Source of the DNA: Kribbella caucasensis
GTDB taxonomy: Bacteria > Actinomycetota > Actinomycetes > Propionibacteriales > Kribbellaceae
NCBI RefSeq assembly: GCF_004361855.1
Contig: NZ_SNWQ01000026.1
Location: 1 to 64,000, forward strand
Reading direction: 5' to 3'
DNA: 64,000 bases
Shown: positions 25,165-33,989 of the stretch, in pieces
How the letters are laid out: every line of letters begins with the position of its first letter
How positions within the stretch are numbered: the first letter of the stretch is position 1
Position numbers and translations under genes: made by a program
The notes under the pieces: model-generated
Told to the model about the DNA's origin: nothing
What the model saw: only the letters and a program-made list of their open reading frames with translations
Databases searched by the model: none

Positions 25165-26496
25165 GTGGCCGCACAAACACCGTTGCTGGGCTCGCGCACG
25201 CTCGATCGGCAGACCGCCCGGACGCTTCCACCCGGGCCGCGGCTGCCGACGTTGGTGCAGACGGTGTTGTTCGCCAGTCATCGCAGGACGTTCTTCCCGC
25301 GGATGCGCGAGCGGTACGGCGATGTCTTCACGATCCGGCTGGTGCCGTCGAGCCGGGTGGTCGTCGTACTGAGCCGGCCGGAACACTTCAAGGAGGTGTT
25401 CACCACGCCGCCGTCGGTGATGCACGCCGGCGAGGGCAACACGGTGCTCGCGCCGATCATGGGGAACCACTCCCTGCTGCTGATCGACGACGAGGACCAC
25501 GCCCGGATGCGGCGGCAGTTGATGCCCGCGTTCATGGGCAACGCACTGCGCGGGTACGCCGGGATGATCGCGGAGCTGGCCCGGGCCGAGGTGGAGTCCT
25601 GGCCGATCGGCGTACCGTTCAAGCTGCACGACCGGATGCGCCAGCTCACCCTGGAGATCATCCTGCAGGTCGTGTTCGGGGTCACCGACGACGACCGGCT
25701 GGCGCGGTTGCGGCCGTTGGTCGACCGGATCGTGTCGGTCCCACCGGTCATCATGCTCGGCGGCTTCTACCCACGGCTGCTGAAGTTCCCGCCCTGGAGC
25801 CGCTACCTCGACACCCAGCGGCAGGTCGACGAGATCCTGTACGACGAGATCGCCAAGAGCCGGGAGAACTTTGCCGGACGCAACGATGTGCTGAGCCGCC
25901 TGCTCGAGGCCGGCACCTGGTCCGACGTCGAACTGCGGGACCAGTTGATCACGCTGCTGCTGGCCGGACACGAGACGACGGCGACCGCGCTGGCCTGGGC
26001 GTTCCACGAGCTCGCCCGCCAGCCCGAGCAGCTCCGGGCAGGACAGCTGGCCGCCGACGAGGGTGACGACGAACGGCTGGACGCGATCGCCAAGGAGTCG
26101 ATGCGGCTGCACCCGGTCGTCTACCAGGTCGGCCGGCGCGTCACCGAGACCGTCGACATCGCCGGCTACCGACTCCCCCGCGGCACCACGATCATGCCGG
26201 CGATGGGCCTGGTCCACGCCGACGGCGAACACTTCCCGGCCCCGGAAGAGTTCCGCCCCGAACGCTTCCTGTCCGAAGACCCGCCGGCCCCCGGCACCTG
26301 GCTCCCCTTCGGCGGCGGTGCCCGCCGCTGCATCGGCGCCGGCTTCTCCCTCCTCGAAGCCACCGAAATCCTCCGAGCCTGTCTCACCCGCTACAACTTC
26401 CAAGCCCCCAACCCAAAGCCAGAATCCGCAAAGCCAAAAAACGTCACCTTGATCCCGTCCCGCGGCGCCGAAGTCCTAGTAACCCCGCGCACCTGA
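25165..26496 (+). CDS. Cytochrome P450
   Basis: A 443-residue soluble P450. The I-helix oxygen-binding motif is AGHETTA, the K-helix ExxR is KESMRLHP and the heme-thiolate loop is FGGGARRCIG. The overall layout, with the early PPGPRLPTLVQTV and RYGDVFTIRL segments, resembles the CYP110/CYP138-like bacterial group rather than the short CYP107 type. GTG 25165 follows GGGAGGTGG. No ferredoxin or biosynthetic cluster is adjacent, so the substrate is open. Confidence 0.95.
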   Translation: MAAQTPLLGSRTLDRQTARTLPPGPRLPTLVQTVLFASHRRTFFPRMRERYGDVFTIRLVPSSRVVVVLSRPEHFKEVFTTPPSVMHAGEGNTVLAPIMGNHSLLLIDDEDHARMRRQLMPAFMGNALRGYAGMIAELARAEVESWPIGVPFKLHDRMRQLTLEIILQVVFGVTDDDRLARLRPLVDRIVSVPPVIMLGGFYPRLLKFPPWSRYLDTQRQVDEILYDEIAKSRENFAGRNDVLSRLLEAGTWSDVELRDQLITLLLAGHETTATALAWAFHELARQPEQLRAGQLAADEGDDERLDAIAKESMRLHPVVYQVGRRVTETVDIAGYRLPRGTTIMPAMGLVHADGEHFPAPEEFRPERFLSEDPPAPGTWLPFGGGARRCIGAGFSLLEATEILRACLTRYNFQAPNPKPESAKPKNVTLIPSRGAEVLVTPRT

Positions 26497-26512
26497 ATAG
26501 CAAACGGGTTTG

Positions 26513-27016
26513 TCAGTCCTCCGGGTCGCCTATGTCACCGAGGTCTACGTCGGACAGGTCTTCGAGGTCTGATTCGTCCTCGTCATCCAGTTCGAAAGGT
26601 TCTTCGTCGTCGACTGTGTGGACGGCTGCTTCCTCGGCGCTGGCGGCTGAGCCGTCGATACCGACATCCTCGGCGATCAACTCGGACTCCTGGTCCTCGT
26701 GCGCACCCTCATCCGGCGCGACCAGGCGCCCCGAACGCTCCACACCGACCTCCGGACCAGCCACGTTCTCCGGGTCCTCGGCGTACGGGTCGACGTCGGG
26801 TTCCTCCTGGGCCAACCGCTGGTCCAGTGACTCGCCCTGCACCGCCTCGTCGGCGGTGGTGCCGAATCCCTCGCCGGCCGACCACTTCTCCGGCGGCGAG
26901 TAGCCCTCGTCCAGCAGATCGTCGACGCCACGGTCGTTCAGCGTGTCCTGCGGCTGCAGCTGGTCCTCGTCGTCGACGCTGTAGCTGCCGTAGTCCTCGC
27001 GGTTGTTCTCGGTCAT
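26513..27016 (-). CDS. DUF5709 acidic protein
   Basis: A 167-residue very acidic, probably disordered protein of the actinobacterial DUF5709 family, recognisable from YSVDDEDQLQPQDTL, RGVDDLLDEGYSPPEKWS and GESLDQRLAQEEPDV. Its C terminus is a long Asp/Glu run. Function unknown. The ATG at 27016 is preceded by GGGTGG. It is divergent from the FUSC gene (91 bp). Confidence 0.88.
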   Translation of the reverse strand: MTENNREDYGSYSVDDEDQLQPQDTLNDRGVDDLLDEGYSPPEKWSAGEGFGTTADEAVQGESLDQRLAQEEPDVDPYAEDPENVAGPEVGVERSGRLVAPDEGAHEDQESELIAEDVGIDGSAASAEEAAVHTVDDEEPFELDDEDESDLEDLSDVDLGDIGDPED

Positions 27017-27107
27017 GGCACCACCCTGACCGTCCACCGGAGACGAATCAAGACGGAGCGCAGTACGCCGCCGCGCCCGCGACCGTGGTACCGGAGATGA
27101 TGGGACC

Positions 27108-28262
27108 GTGGACCCGGTCAGGCTGACGCTCGAGCAGTTGCGGGAGTTGCGCGACGACATCGCCCCGCAGGCGGCCCGCCGATCCAGGGCGTCGGTCCGC
27201 CGCCGGGTGGAGCGCTGGCGGGACCGGGTCTTCTTCATCATCCAGTGCGCCCTCGCCGCCGGTGTCGCCTGGACGGTGGCCCGGCACGTCGTCGGCCACC
27301 CGGAGCCGTTCTTCGCGCCGGTATCCGCGATGGTCTGTCTCGGGTTCAGCTACGGTCAGCGGCTGCGCCGGGTGGCCGAGGTGATGGTCGGGGTTTCCGT
27401 CGGGGTCGGCGTCGGCGACCTGTTCGTGAAGTTCTTCGGCACCGGCCCCGCCCAGATCGTTTTCGTCATCGCGCTCGCGATGAGTATCGCCGTGCTGCTC
27501 GGCGCGGGCACCCTGATGACCACCCAGGCCGGCGTCCAGGCCGCGATCGTCACTACCCTGCTGCCGAACGCCGGCGCCGGGTTCAGCCGCTGGCTGGACG
27601 CGGTGATCGGTGGCGTGGTCGCGTTGGCGGCGGCAACGATCGCGCCGGCCGCGGCGATTCGTCGCCCGAGGCAACAAGCTTCCGAAGTGCTGAACGAGCT
27701 GGCCGCGATCCTGATCGAGACCGCCGAAGGTCTGCGCGAGAGCGACGAGGACAGGGTCACCGACGCACTCCGCCGGGCCCGGGGCAGCGAATCCCTGCTC
27801 GACGATTTGCGCAGCGCGGCCGACGAGGGGGTCGCCGTGGTCCGGCTCTCCCCGTTCCGCCGCCGGCACCGCGGCCGGGTCCAGCAGATCGCCGATCTGG
27901 TCGTCCCGCTGGACCGCGCGATCCGCAACATCCGCGTCCTGGTACGCCGCTGCGCCGTATCGGTCTGGCGCGACGAGAAGATGCCGTCGGAGTACCCGAT
28001 GCTGCTCGAACGACTGGCCGACGGGGTCCGGCTGATCGCGGAATCCCTGTTCGAGCCGCACGCCGACGTCGCCGCCCACCGGGTCCTCGGCGAACTCGGC
28101 CGCCGCACCGCCGTGATGCCGATCCCCGGTTCGCTGTCCGGAGTCGTGGTCCTGGGCCAGATCCGGTCGACCATCGTGGACCTGCTCGAGCTCACCGGTA
28201 CGTCGTACGACGAGGCGCGCGAACTCGTCCCGCTGCGCGCCGACGGGTTGGACGAAAAGTAG
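27108..28262 (+). CDS. FUSC-family membrane protein (aromatic acid exporter-like)
   Basis: A 384-residue protein with a basic N-terminal helix, about six membrane helices (FFIIQCALAAGVAWTVARHVV, FAPVSAMVCLGFSYGQRLRR and others) and a long cytoplasmic helical C terminus. The arrangement matches the FUSC/ArAE group (p-hydroxybenzoate efflux AaeB relatives), and the substrate is unknown. GTG start at 27108. Followed by a strong bidirectional terminator at 28648-28715. Confidence 0.87.
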   Translation: MDPVRLTLEQLRELRDDIAPQAARRSRASVRRRVERWRDRVFFIIQCALAAGVAWTVARHVVGHPEPFFAPVSAMVCLGFSYGQRLRRVAEVMVGVSVGVGVGDLFVKFFGTGPAQIVFVIALAMSIAVLLGAGTLMTTQAGVQAAIVTTLLPNAGAGFSRWLDAVIGGVVALAAATIAPAAAIRRPRQQASEVLNELAAILIETAEGLRESDEDRVTDALRRARGSESLLDDLRSAADEGVAVVRLSPFRRRHRGRVQQIADLVVPLDRAIRNIRVLVRRCAVSVWRDEKMPSEYPMLLERLADGVRLIAESLFEPHADVAAHRVLGELGRRTAVMPIPGSLSGVVVLGQIRSTIVDLLELTGTSYDEARELVPLRADGLDEK

Positions 28263-28754
28263 CCCCATCGCTGCGGAGAGCACCGAATCAGGAGCCCTCG
28301 GCAACGAATGAGAAGTAGGTCACACGAAAAGTTCTGTCAGATCGCCGTCATACCCGCCATCGGCGTGCGTCTCACCGGCATGACGATCCACCGACTGATG
28401 GCAGCCATCGCGAGCGAGCAGGTCAGCCTGCGTGGCGAAGACGAGCCCACCCAGACCACCGACGACCGGAACGACGCCGCCGCCGAGCAGCAGTAACGCT
28501 CAAGGCACGTGCCGGACGGACGGACCCGGCGGCGCACCCGGACGGTCTTCCCCACCGAGGTAGACCGCACGGATGTCGCACAACGCAGAGGCGCCCTTGC
28601 GAAAGCGCCGCCGCGGTCCGTCGAGTGCACCGCCACAGAGGTGCACGGAAAACCACCCGCCGGCTGTCCTGACGCCGCTTGCGCGAGGCTCAGGGCAGCC
28701 GGCCGGGTGGTTTTCACGTCCCGGCCGGTACGCCGACAACCGGCGTACCAGTGG
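28263..28754. other. Convergent intergenic region
   Basis: 492 bp between the FUSC gene and the OsmC gene. A short open stretch with an ATG at 28380 would code for 38 residues ending at 28496 (MTIHRLMAAIASEQVSL...), but no ribosome-binding site supports it. A small hairpin (GTGCAC, 28625-28630 with 28641-28646) precedes the large terminator at 28648-28715. Nothing else is evident. Confidence 0.5.
28648..28715. terminator. Large bidirectional terminator
   Basis: GAAAACCACCC (28648-28658) pairs with GGGTGGTTTTC (28705-28715) over 11 bp. The stem continues as CCGGCTG/CAGCCGG (7 bp) and CCTGA/TCAGG (5 bp). T-runs flank it on both strands. It separates the converging FUSC and OsmC genes. Confidence 0.85.
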
Positions 28755-29198
28755 CTAGCTTTCGACCGTGATCTCGGTGGTCACCGAGTTCGCGATGAAG
28801 CACTCCTGGTGGGCCAGGTGATGCATCCGCTCCAGCGTCTCCGCATCCGGCGTCGGCCCCGCGAAAGTGATCTTCGGGTGCAGGGCGACCTGGGTGACGG
28901 CCATCCTGCCGCGCTCGTTCTTCGACATCACCCCGACCGCGTGATCGTCGTACGAGTCGACCACGATCCGCTTCCGCGCCGCGATCGCGAGGAACGTGAG
29001 CATGTGGCACGACGACAACGCCGCCACGAACGCCTCCTCCGGATCGACCGGCCCCGGGTTCCCCAGGTACGTCGGATTCGCGGACGCCGGCACCGTCACG
29101 CCACCGTCGAAGCGCCACTCGTGATCGCGGTTGTAGGTCTGGTAGGTGAACTCGTGCTCACCCCTGGACCAACTGACGTCGACCACGTGCTCCGACAT
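28755..29198 (-). CDS. OsmC family peroxiredoxin-like protein
   Basis: A 147-residue OsmC/Ohr-fold protein that reduces organic hydroperoxides with a pair of cysteines, here in LSSCHMLTFLAIAARK and HQECFIANSV. Length is normal. The ATG at 29198 has GGAGAGGTGAGGG upstream. It starts 4 bp after the PI-PLC gene ends on the same strand, so the two are probably co-transcribed. Confidence 0.92.
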   Translation of the reverse strand: MSEHVVDVSWSRGEHEFTYQTYNRDHEWRFDGGVTVPASANPTYLGNPGPVDPEEAFVAALSSCHMLTFLAIAARKRIVVDSYDDHAVGVMSKNERGRMAVTQVALHPKITFAGPTPDAETLERMHHLAHQECFIANSVTTEITVES

Positions 29199-29202
29199 AC
29201 CC

Positions 29203-30399
29203 TCACCTCTCCGAAACGTCGCCCCGGCACCAAGCGGGAGATGACACAGGGTTGCATCGTACGGGAGTGTCGCCCGGCAGTTTGGCCACGAATTCACTGT
29301 CGTACCGAGCGGCCATGCCGACCACCGGGAAGTCGGTGGTGACGTACTGCGCACCGCTCTCCAGCGCGATCCCGACCCGGCTGTACTCCTTGTTCAGCAC
29401 GGTCGACATCGGCTCGTCGGACCGGGTCCGGACCAGGTAACCCTTCCGGACCAGCCGCTGGATCTCGGCCTGGTTCGCGCCCCGCGGGTCGTTCACCATC
29501 GTCACCGCGGCGTCCGGCTGACCCTCGGGACCGCGGGTGAAGACGGCCCGGCCCTCCAGGCTCGGCTTGCCCTCGCGGTAGGTGTCGCGGATCGCACCGG
29601 GCCCGCCGTTGTCGAAGAAGAACATCACCTTGCTGCGGGCCTGGTCGACCGTCGGCCAGCCCTTCTTCAGCACGGACTGCTCCAGCGTCAGACCCGGCTT
29701 GCGGACGTCATCCGGAGACAACAGCTGCTTCTCGCTGAACACCGACCGGATCTCGGTGTCGATGCTGTTCAGGTTGCCCAGGTCCCACGGCGGCGCCTTC
29801 ACCCCGCCGGCCGCGACCAGCCGCGGATCGGACTGCTTCAGCTCGAGCTGGATCACGATCGGAGCGTGGCTCGGGTTGGCATCGGACCAGGTCTTCACCT
29901 GGTTGAGGCACTTCGCGAACGTCGAGCAGGTGGTTCCGTAGTCGAAGTCTGCCCAGTGCAGCACCTTGATCCCGGGCTTGGCCAGGTCCGGATCCGTCAG
30001 CGGGCCCTTGCCGGCCAGCTTGCGGATCAGCGGGTAGGTGTAGAGCCCGCCGGCCGGGTCCGGGAACAGGTCCAGCTCGACCATCCGGATGTTCTGCTGT
30101 TCGAGCTGGTCCGGGATCGACGCGTGCGAGTAGAACAGGCCGACCGCGCCCGGGTCCTGGGCCAGCTGGATCTTCTTCTCGTCGTCCGGCGCCTCCCGGT
30201 GGTAGGCGTTGTGGGCGCCCATGACCTGGACCTGGTTCATCCGCAGACCCGAGCCGTTCCGCGCGTCGTACTGCGTGGCCGTGGTTGGCGCCTGCGCCTG
30301 GCTGCCGGCCTGGCCGGTGCTGAGCGCGGTGCCGGCCAAGCCCGCGGCGGCGACGGCCGCGGACGCGAGTCCGGCGGCCAGTTTGCTGCTGATCCGCAT
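29203..30399 (-). CDS. Secreted Ca2+-dependent phosphatidylinositol phospholipase C-like protein
   Basis: A 398-residue exported protein with a Sec signal peptide (MRISSKLAAGLASAAVAAAGLA). The TIM-barrel phosphodiesterase-like domain has QVMGAHNAYHRE (active-site His), IRMVELDLFPDPAGG and KVMFFFDNGG. It fits the Ca2+-dependent PI-PLC group first described in Streptomyces, which cleaves phosphatidylinositol. C-terminal Cys residues (RCNP, AWCRG) could form a disulfide. Upstream of OsmC; divergent from a TetR gene. Confidence 0.85.
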   Translation of the reverse strand: MRISSKLAAGLASAAVAAAGLAGTALSTGQAGSQAQAPTTATQYDARNGSGLRMNQVQVMGAHNAYHREAPDDEKKIQLAQDPGAVGLFYSHASIPDQLEQQNIRMVELDLFPDPAGGLYTYPLIRKLAGKGPLTDPDLAKPGIKVLHWADFDYGTTCSTFAKCLNQVKTWSDANPSHAPIVIQLELKQSDPRLVAAGGVKAPPWDLGNLNSIDTEIRSVFSEKQLLSPDDVRKPGLTLEQSVLKKGWPTVDQARSKVMFFFDNGGPGAIRDTYREGKPSLEGRAVFTRGPEGQPDAAVTMVNDPRGANQAEIQRLVRKGYLVRTRSDEPMSTVLNKEYSRVGIALESGAQYVTTDFPVVGMAARYDSEFVAKLPGDTPVRCNPVSSPAWCRGDVSER

Positions 30400-30509
30400 G
30401 CTGGTGTTCCCCTCGATTCGATCGGGCGGGTGTTCCTCCGGCCGATTCTGCTCGAAGTGAGGTTCCAGGGAGCTGGCGGAAAGCTGTCATCAAACTGAAC
30501 AGCTCGGGT

Positions 30510-30522
30510 GGCAACGTTGTCC
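30510..30522. promoter_or_regulatory. Palindrome CAACGTTG upstream of TetR gene
   Basis: GGCAACGTTGTCC contains the perfect palindrome CAACGTTG (30512-30519). It lies between the divergent PI-PLC (start 30399) and tetR (start 30547) genes and could be the operator for either. The evidence is position and symmetry only. Confidence 0.35.
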
Positions 30523-30546
30523 CTCTGCCACATGCACAATGACCTC

Positions 30547-31179
30547 ATGGTCACCACTACTGCCGGTGAGGAGCCGGGTGCCTACCCGCTGCGCCGGACG
30601 CCGACCCAGGACCGGGCCAGCCGGCAGGTCGAGCGCATCCTGGACGCCGCCTGCGCCGAGGTGGTCGAACGCGGGTACGACGCGGCCTCCACCAGCAGCA
30701 TCGCCAAGCGCGCCGAGATCGCCGTCGGCAGCGTCTACCGGTACTTTCCCGACAAGCGCACCCTGATCCAGGCGATCGAGCGCCGCAACCAGCACCGCTA
30801 CACCGAGGCCGTCCGCGAACGCCTGGCCTCCGTCGGCGACTGGCGCGAGGCCGTCACCGTCACGCTCGAGACCTTCCGCGAGATGCATCGCACGGATCCC
30901 GGCTTCCGGGCCGTCGTGCTGAGCGGTCTGGGCGATCCGGAGCTGGAGGCCACGCCGGGCGAGTTCGACGACCAGCACGCCGGCGAGTTCGCGGAGCTGC
31001 TCAGCCAGCGCTTCGGCGCCCGGGACGGTCGCGAGTTCCGCCTCACCGTCACCCTGACCATCACGATGGGCGAGGCCCTGTCCCACCTGGCCGACCGGCT
31101 CCCGCCCGAGGATGCGGACCACGTCCTGGCGCAGGGGATCCCCACGCTCCACCGCCTGCTGGAGCCCTACCTGCCGTAG
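30547..31179 (+). CDS. TetR family transcriptional regulator
   Basis: A 210-residue TetR regulator with HTH SSIAKRAEIAVGSVYRYFPDKRTLIQAI. The C-terminal domain belongs to the group with FREMHRTDPGFRAVVLSGLGDPELE. Several in-frame ATGs lie at 30508, 30532 and 30547. I prefer 30547 because homologous proteins begin with a short basic arm before RQVERILDAAC. Divergent from the PI-PLC/OsmC operon, its probable target. Confidence 0.88.
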   Translation: MVTTTAGEEPGAYPLRRTPTQDRASRQVERILDAACAEVVERGYDAASTSSIAKRAEIAVGSVYRYFPDKRTLIQAIERRNQHRYTEAVRERLASVGDWREAVTVTLETFREMHRTDPGFRAVVLSGLGDPELEATPGEFDDQHAGEFAELLSQRFGARDGREFRLTVTLTITMGEALSHLADRLPPEDADHVLAQGIPTLHRLLEPYLP

Positions 31180-31190
31180 TAACCACGAGA

Positions 31191-31216
31191 ACCCTCGCCT
31201 TCTCCCAGGCGAGGGT
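31191..31216. terminator. Perfect 10-bp terminator hairpin
   Basis: ACCCTCGCCT (31191-31200) and AGGCGAGGGT (31207-31216) form a perfect 10-bp stem with a TCTCCC loop. It lies 11 bp beyond the tetR stop and faces the end of the DUF3592 gene, so it can serve both converging transcripts. There is no U-tract. Confidence 0.75.
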
Positions 31217-31244
31217 CCGACCGACGGCGTACTGCAATGAAGAG

Positions 31245-31646
31245 TCAGGGCATCGGGACCGTAGTGGATGATCTCGGTCCCAGCTGCGGCCAGTGGCTGA
31301 CCCGGCCGGCCAGTCTGGCCCGGCGCGGAGTCCTGACGTCGTAGCTGACGATCACGCGGTCGTCCACTGCGTACGGATTCCTGCTGCCCACCGGCATCCG
31401 GCGGTGGACCTCGAACGGTCCCTCACCGTGCCGGGTGTAGTACTCGACGGTGATCTCGACGTAAGCCGCCGGAACCCCGCCGTCCAGCTGACCACGGACC
31501 GGGCCACGAACCCGGGTCACGCGTCCCGCGGTCTTCTCCTCACCGAGGACCAGGCGTCGCCTGGACCCCGCCACCACGTCAGCCAAGATGCATGCCGCGA
31601 CCAGCAGCACCAGGCCGAAACCACCCACAACAGCGATAGTCAACAT
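31245..31646 (-). CDS. DUF3592-type small membrane protein
   Basis: A 133-residue protein with one N-terminal membrane helix (MLTIAVVGGFGLVLLVAACIL) and an extracytoplasmic beta-rich domain. The latter follows the DUF3592 pattern: GRVTRVRGPV, YVEITVEYYTRHG, FEVHRRMPVGSRNPYAVDDRVIVSYD. The ATG at 31646 is preceded by GGGGGAG. Function unknown. Confidence 0.78.
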   Translation of the reverse strand: MLTIAVVGGFGLVLLVAACILADVVAGSRRRLVLGEEKTAGRVTRVRGPVRGQLDGGVPAAYVEITVEYYTRHGEGPFEVHRRMPVGSRNPYAVDDRVIVSYDVRTPRRARLAGRVSHWPQLGPRSSTTVPMP

Positions 31647-31777
31647 GGCACTCCCCCGACGCGCCGCCCGCAAGCAGCGCGGTCGTCGTAGTCGATCCTT
31701 CTGCGCGGCCCTTGCCGCACATCCATGAGACGCCAGCTGAAAGGCGTTGGTTCCAGGTTCTGACAAACTGGTTTCAA

Positions 31778-31941
31778 ACGCCGCGTGTCGGGTGTCATTC
31801 GAGTGATTGCGGTGTCCAGGTGCGTGCATCGCAAGGCGGAGACGAGGCCTCGATGCGGTGTTCATCGTGGCCTTGTCTCCAACGCGGCGAGGTGCGTGCC
31901 TGGGCGCCGCAAGCGCCGAATGACACCCGACACGCGGCGTT
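31778..31941. repeat. 164-bp long palindromic element with 25-bp perfect ends
   Basis: The first 25 bases (31778-31802) and the last 25 (31917-31941) are exact inverted copies. The inverted symmetry continues imperfectly toward a centre near 31859 (GATG-CGGTGTT-CATC; also GGAGACGAGGCC against GGCCTTGTCTCC), so the whole element could fold into one long hairpin. Outer bases are AACGCC...GGCGTT. It lies between the DUF3592 gene and the broken DUF5107 gene. MITE-like or a structured RNA; no target-site duplication was found. Confidence 0.85.
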
Positions 31942-33900
31942 AGCGATCTCCGAACATGCCGAACTCGTACTGCGCGGGCACCGGGCGGTCGGTGCCGAGA
32001 AGCTCTTGAGTGCGCTGCCAGTACTCCGCGAGCGGGTTCGCCCCTTCTCGTACACCGGCCAGCTCGATGCCCTCGTCCAGCAACCTCTCCGCAGCCGCTG
32101 CGTCACCGAGGGCGAGCAGATACCGCACCTGCACAAGGCGGATCCGCGGATCGCTCGACACGTCGGCAGGCAACCGGTCCAGGATCGCCCGGGCCCGCTC
32201 GGGGTCCACTTCAAGCGCAGCGTTCACGGCCTCCGCGACCAGGGGCACCAATCGCGGGTTCAACTCGACGGCGCGTTCGTAGGAAGCGAGTTCACCCGTC
32301 GTCAGCGCGAGATTACGTAACGCCCACGGGTTCTCCCCCGACCTCTTCCACGCCTCGACGGCGCCAGCCTCATCGCCGTGATGCCAGCGCGCCACACCTC
32401 GGTGGTACCAGACCAGCCAGCTGTCCTCCGCGTCCTCCAGCAGGTCCGTCCACCCCACCAGCGTCCCGTCCGGATCCCCGTCGCCCGGCAACCGCCCATC
32501 CAGCAACGGCAACCACGCCAGCTCCCGCGGCCCCATCGTCTCCTCCGCGAACGGAGTCCCCGCCGACACCTCCCATCCGGTCCGTCGCAGCTCCAGCGCA
32601 CCCCACCCGGATCCCACGGCCAGCTGCTCGGTTGGCGCGGAGTCCGCGACCGCCAGCCACTCCCGCTCACGGTCAGCCAGGTCCTCGACCAACGGCTCCA
32701 GTACCGCGCCCGCTCCGCGTCGCGCGCTCTCCCAGTCCCCGTGCACCACGGCCGGATCCACCGAGAGCCGCCCGTACGCCTCCAGCCAGCTCCAACTGGT
32801 TGCGCCCGGCAACTTCAAGTGTTCCATCTGGGTCCGAGCCAGGCCGGCCTGGATCTCGCAGTACCCGGGTCCGTCCAGCCCTGGCGACAACCACTCCTGC
32901 CAACGGCGTCCACCCTTGCCTTCGCCCCAGACGAACAGCTTGCGCCCCCGCAGCGCTTGACTCGAGCCCCGCCCCGCCGCCCCGGTCAGGGTCTGATTCG
33001 AGCCCCGCCCCGCCGCCCCGGTCCGGTCCGGCGATCGGTCGACGCCTGGACCAATCCGTTGCCTTCAGCATCGAGTGCGGCGATCCAAGGGTGCTCGACG
33101 GGTTCCAGTTCGAAGAAGAAGTCGACTGCCCGGCGGTGCCGCATCGGGTAGGTCAGATCGATCCCGTCGTACTCCGGGACGTCGACGAGGTCGAGCCGGT
33201 CGCCGTACCCGAATCGCCAGGCCTGGTCCGCCGGAACCAGGACGCGGGTTTCCGGCGACTGCTCGACGGCGATGTTCGACCACCAGTACGCCGGGACCAC
33301 GTCGCTGGACGGATTCTGGATCCGCGCGCCGACGTACAGGAGTTCCGAGTCTGCTGGCAGCCAGAGGTCGAGCTGGAGGACGAGGTTGCGGGTGCGCTCC
33401 CATTCCCACAGGCGAAGGATCGGGGTGCCGTCGGGTCCGTCGACGCGGGCGGCGTGGAGTGGGGCGTACGTGCCGGTCCAGTGCCCGGTGCTGCCGAGGT
33501 TCCACTCGACACCGCCTGCGAACCACGCGTTGCGGAGGGCGAGGTTCGCCGGTTGGAGGACTGGGTTGCGGTAGAGGAGTTCCTGACCGCTGGCCTTGTG
33601 GATCAGGGAGTAGAGCCTTCCACCGAGACCGGGGAGGACGGTCGCGCGGAGGTGATCGTTTTCCAGCACCAGGGATGGCAGGGTTTGCTCGACGAGGTGA
33701 CGGTCGTACCCGTCCTGGTCGAGGCAGGGCAGCATGCTTTGTAGGCCGCCGTACTGAATGTTCTCGCGCAGATCGTCCGGCAGCGAGTCCAGGTTCTCGA
33801 CCCGGTGCAGCTCTTGCTGGCTGCGCAGCGGAGGCAGTGGGTTCTCCTCGCCAAGCGAGGCGGCAGGCAGGACCAGATCTTGCGCGGAAAGGGTCGTCAC
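31940..33900 (-). pseudogene. DUF5107 / TPR protein gene split by a 77-bp insertion
   Basis: Two reading frames together form one DUF5107 protein of about 630 residues. The N part (33900 down to 33031) has the galactose-mutarotase-like beta-sandwich: VLPAASLGEENPLPP, LPGLGGRLYSLIHK, WFAGGVEWNLGSTGH. The C part (32953 down to 31940) has the LFVWGEG and TPR-like helices LRNLALTTGELASYERAVELNP. Joining 33031 to 32953 restores the frame and the expected sequence STDR-LRGRKLFVWG. The GC-rich insert carries an in-frame stop at 32988-32986. Start GTG 33900; ATG 33927 is an alternative. Confidence 0.8.
32954..33030. repeat. 77-bp GC-rich insert with 36-bp tandem repeat
   Basis: The 36-bp unit (32961-32996) is repeated at 32997-33032; the first 27 bases agree at 26 positions, mostly CCCCGCCCCGCCGCCCCGG. 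The insert is 77 bp (not a multiple of three), which shifts the DUF5107 frame and brings in a stop. Boundaries are inferred from where the protein family sequence resumes. Confidence 0.65.
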
Positions 33901-33989
33901 ACCGCCGATTCTTGCAAGTTTGCGCATGTCCGTCCATCGGGCAGCGGTGTCCGATATATATGGACGACCGAATCAAAGGGGATGGGCAG

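Noticed and set aside
24802..26403. 533-residue open frame antisense to P450
   Set aside because: Low-complexity shadow with no domain; the P450 motifs on the plus strand are unambiguous.
25165..26496. Biosynthetic gene cluster around P450
   Set aside because: No synthase, tailoring enzymes or ferredoxin nearby; a single P450 is not a cluster.
31778..31941. Integron attC-like site (ends AACGCC...GGCGTTAG)
   Set aside because: The outer bases recall attC core sites, but the arms are perfectly paired over 25 bp without the extrahelical bases attC needs, and there is no integron integrase or cassette array.
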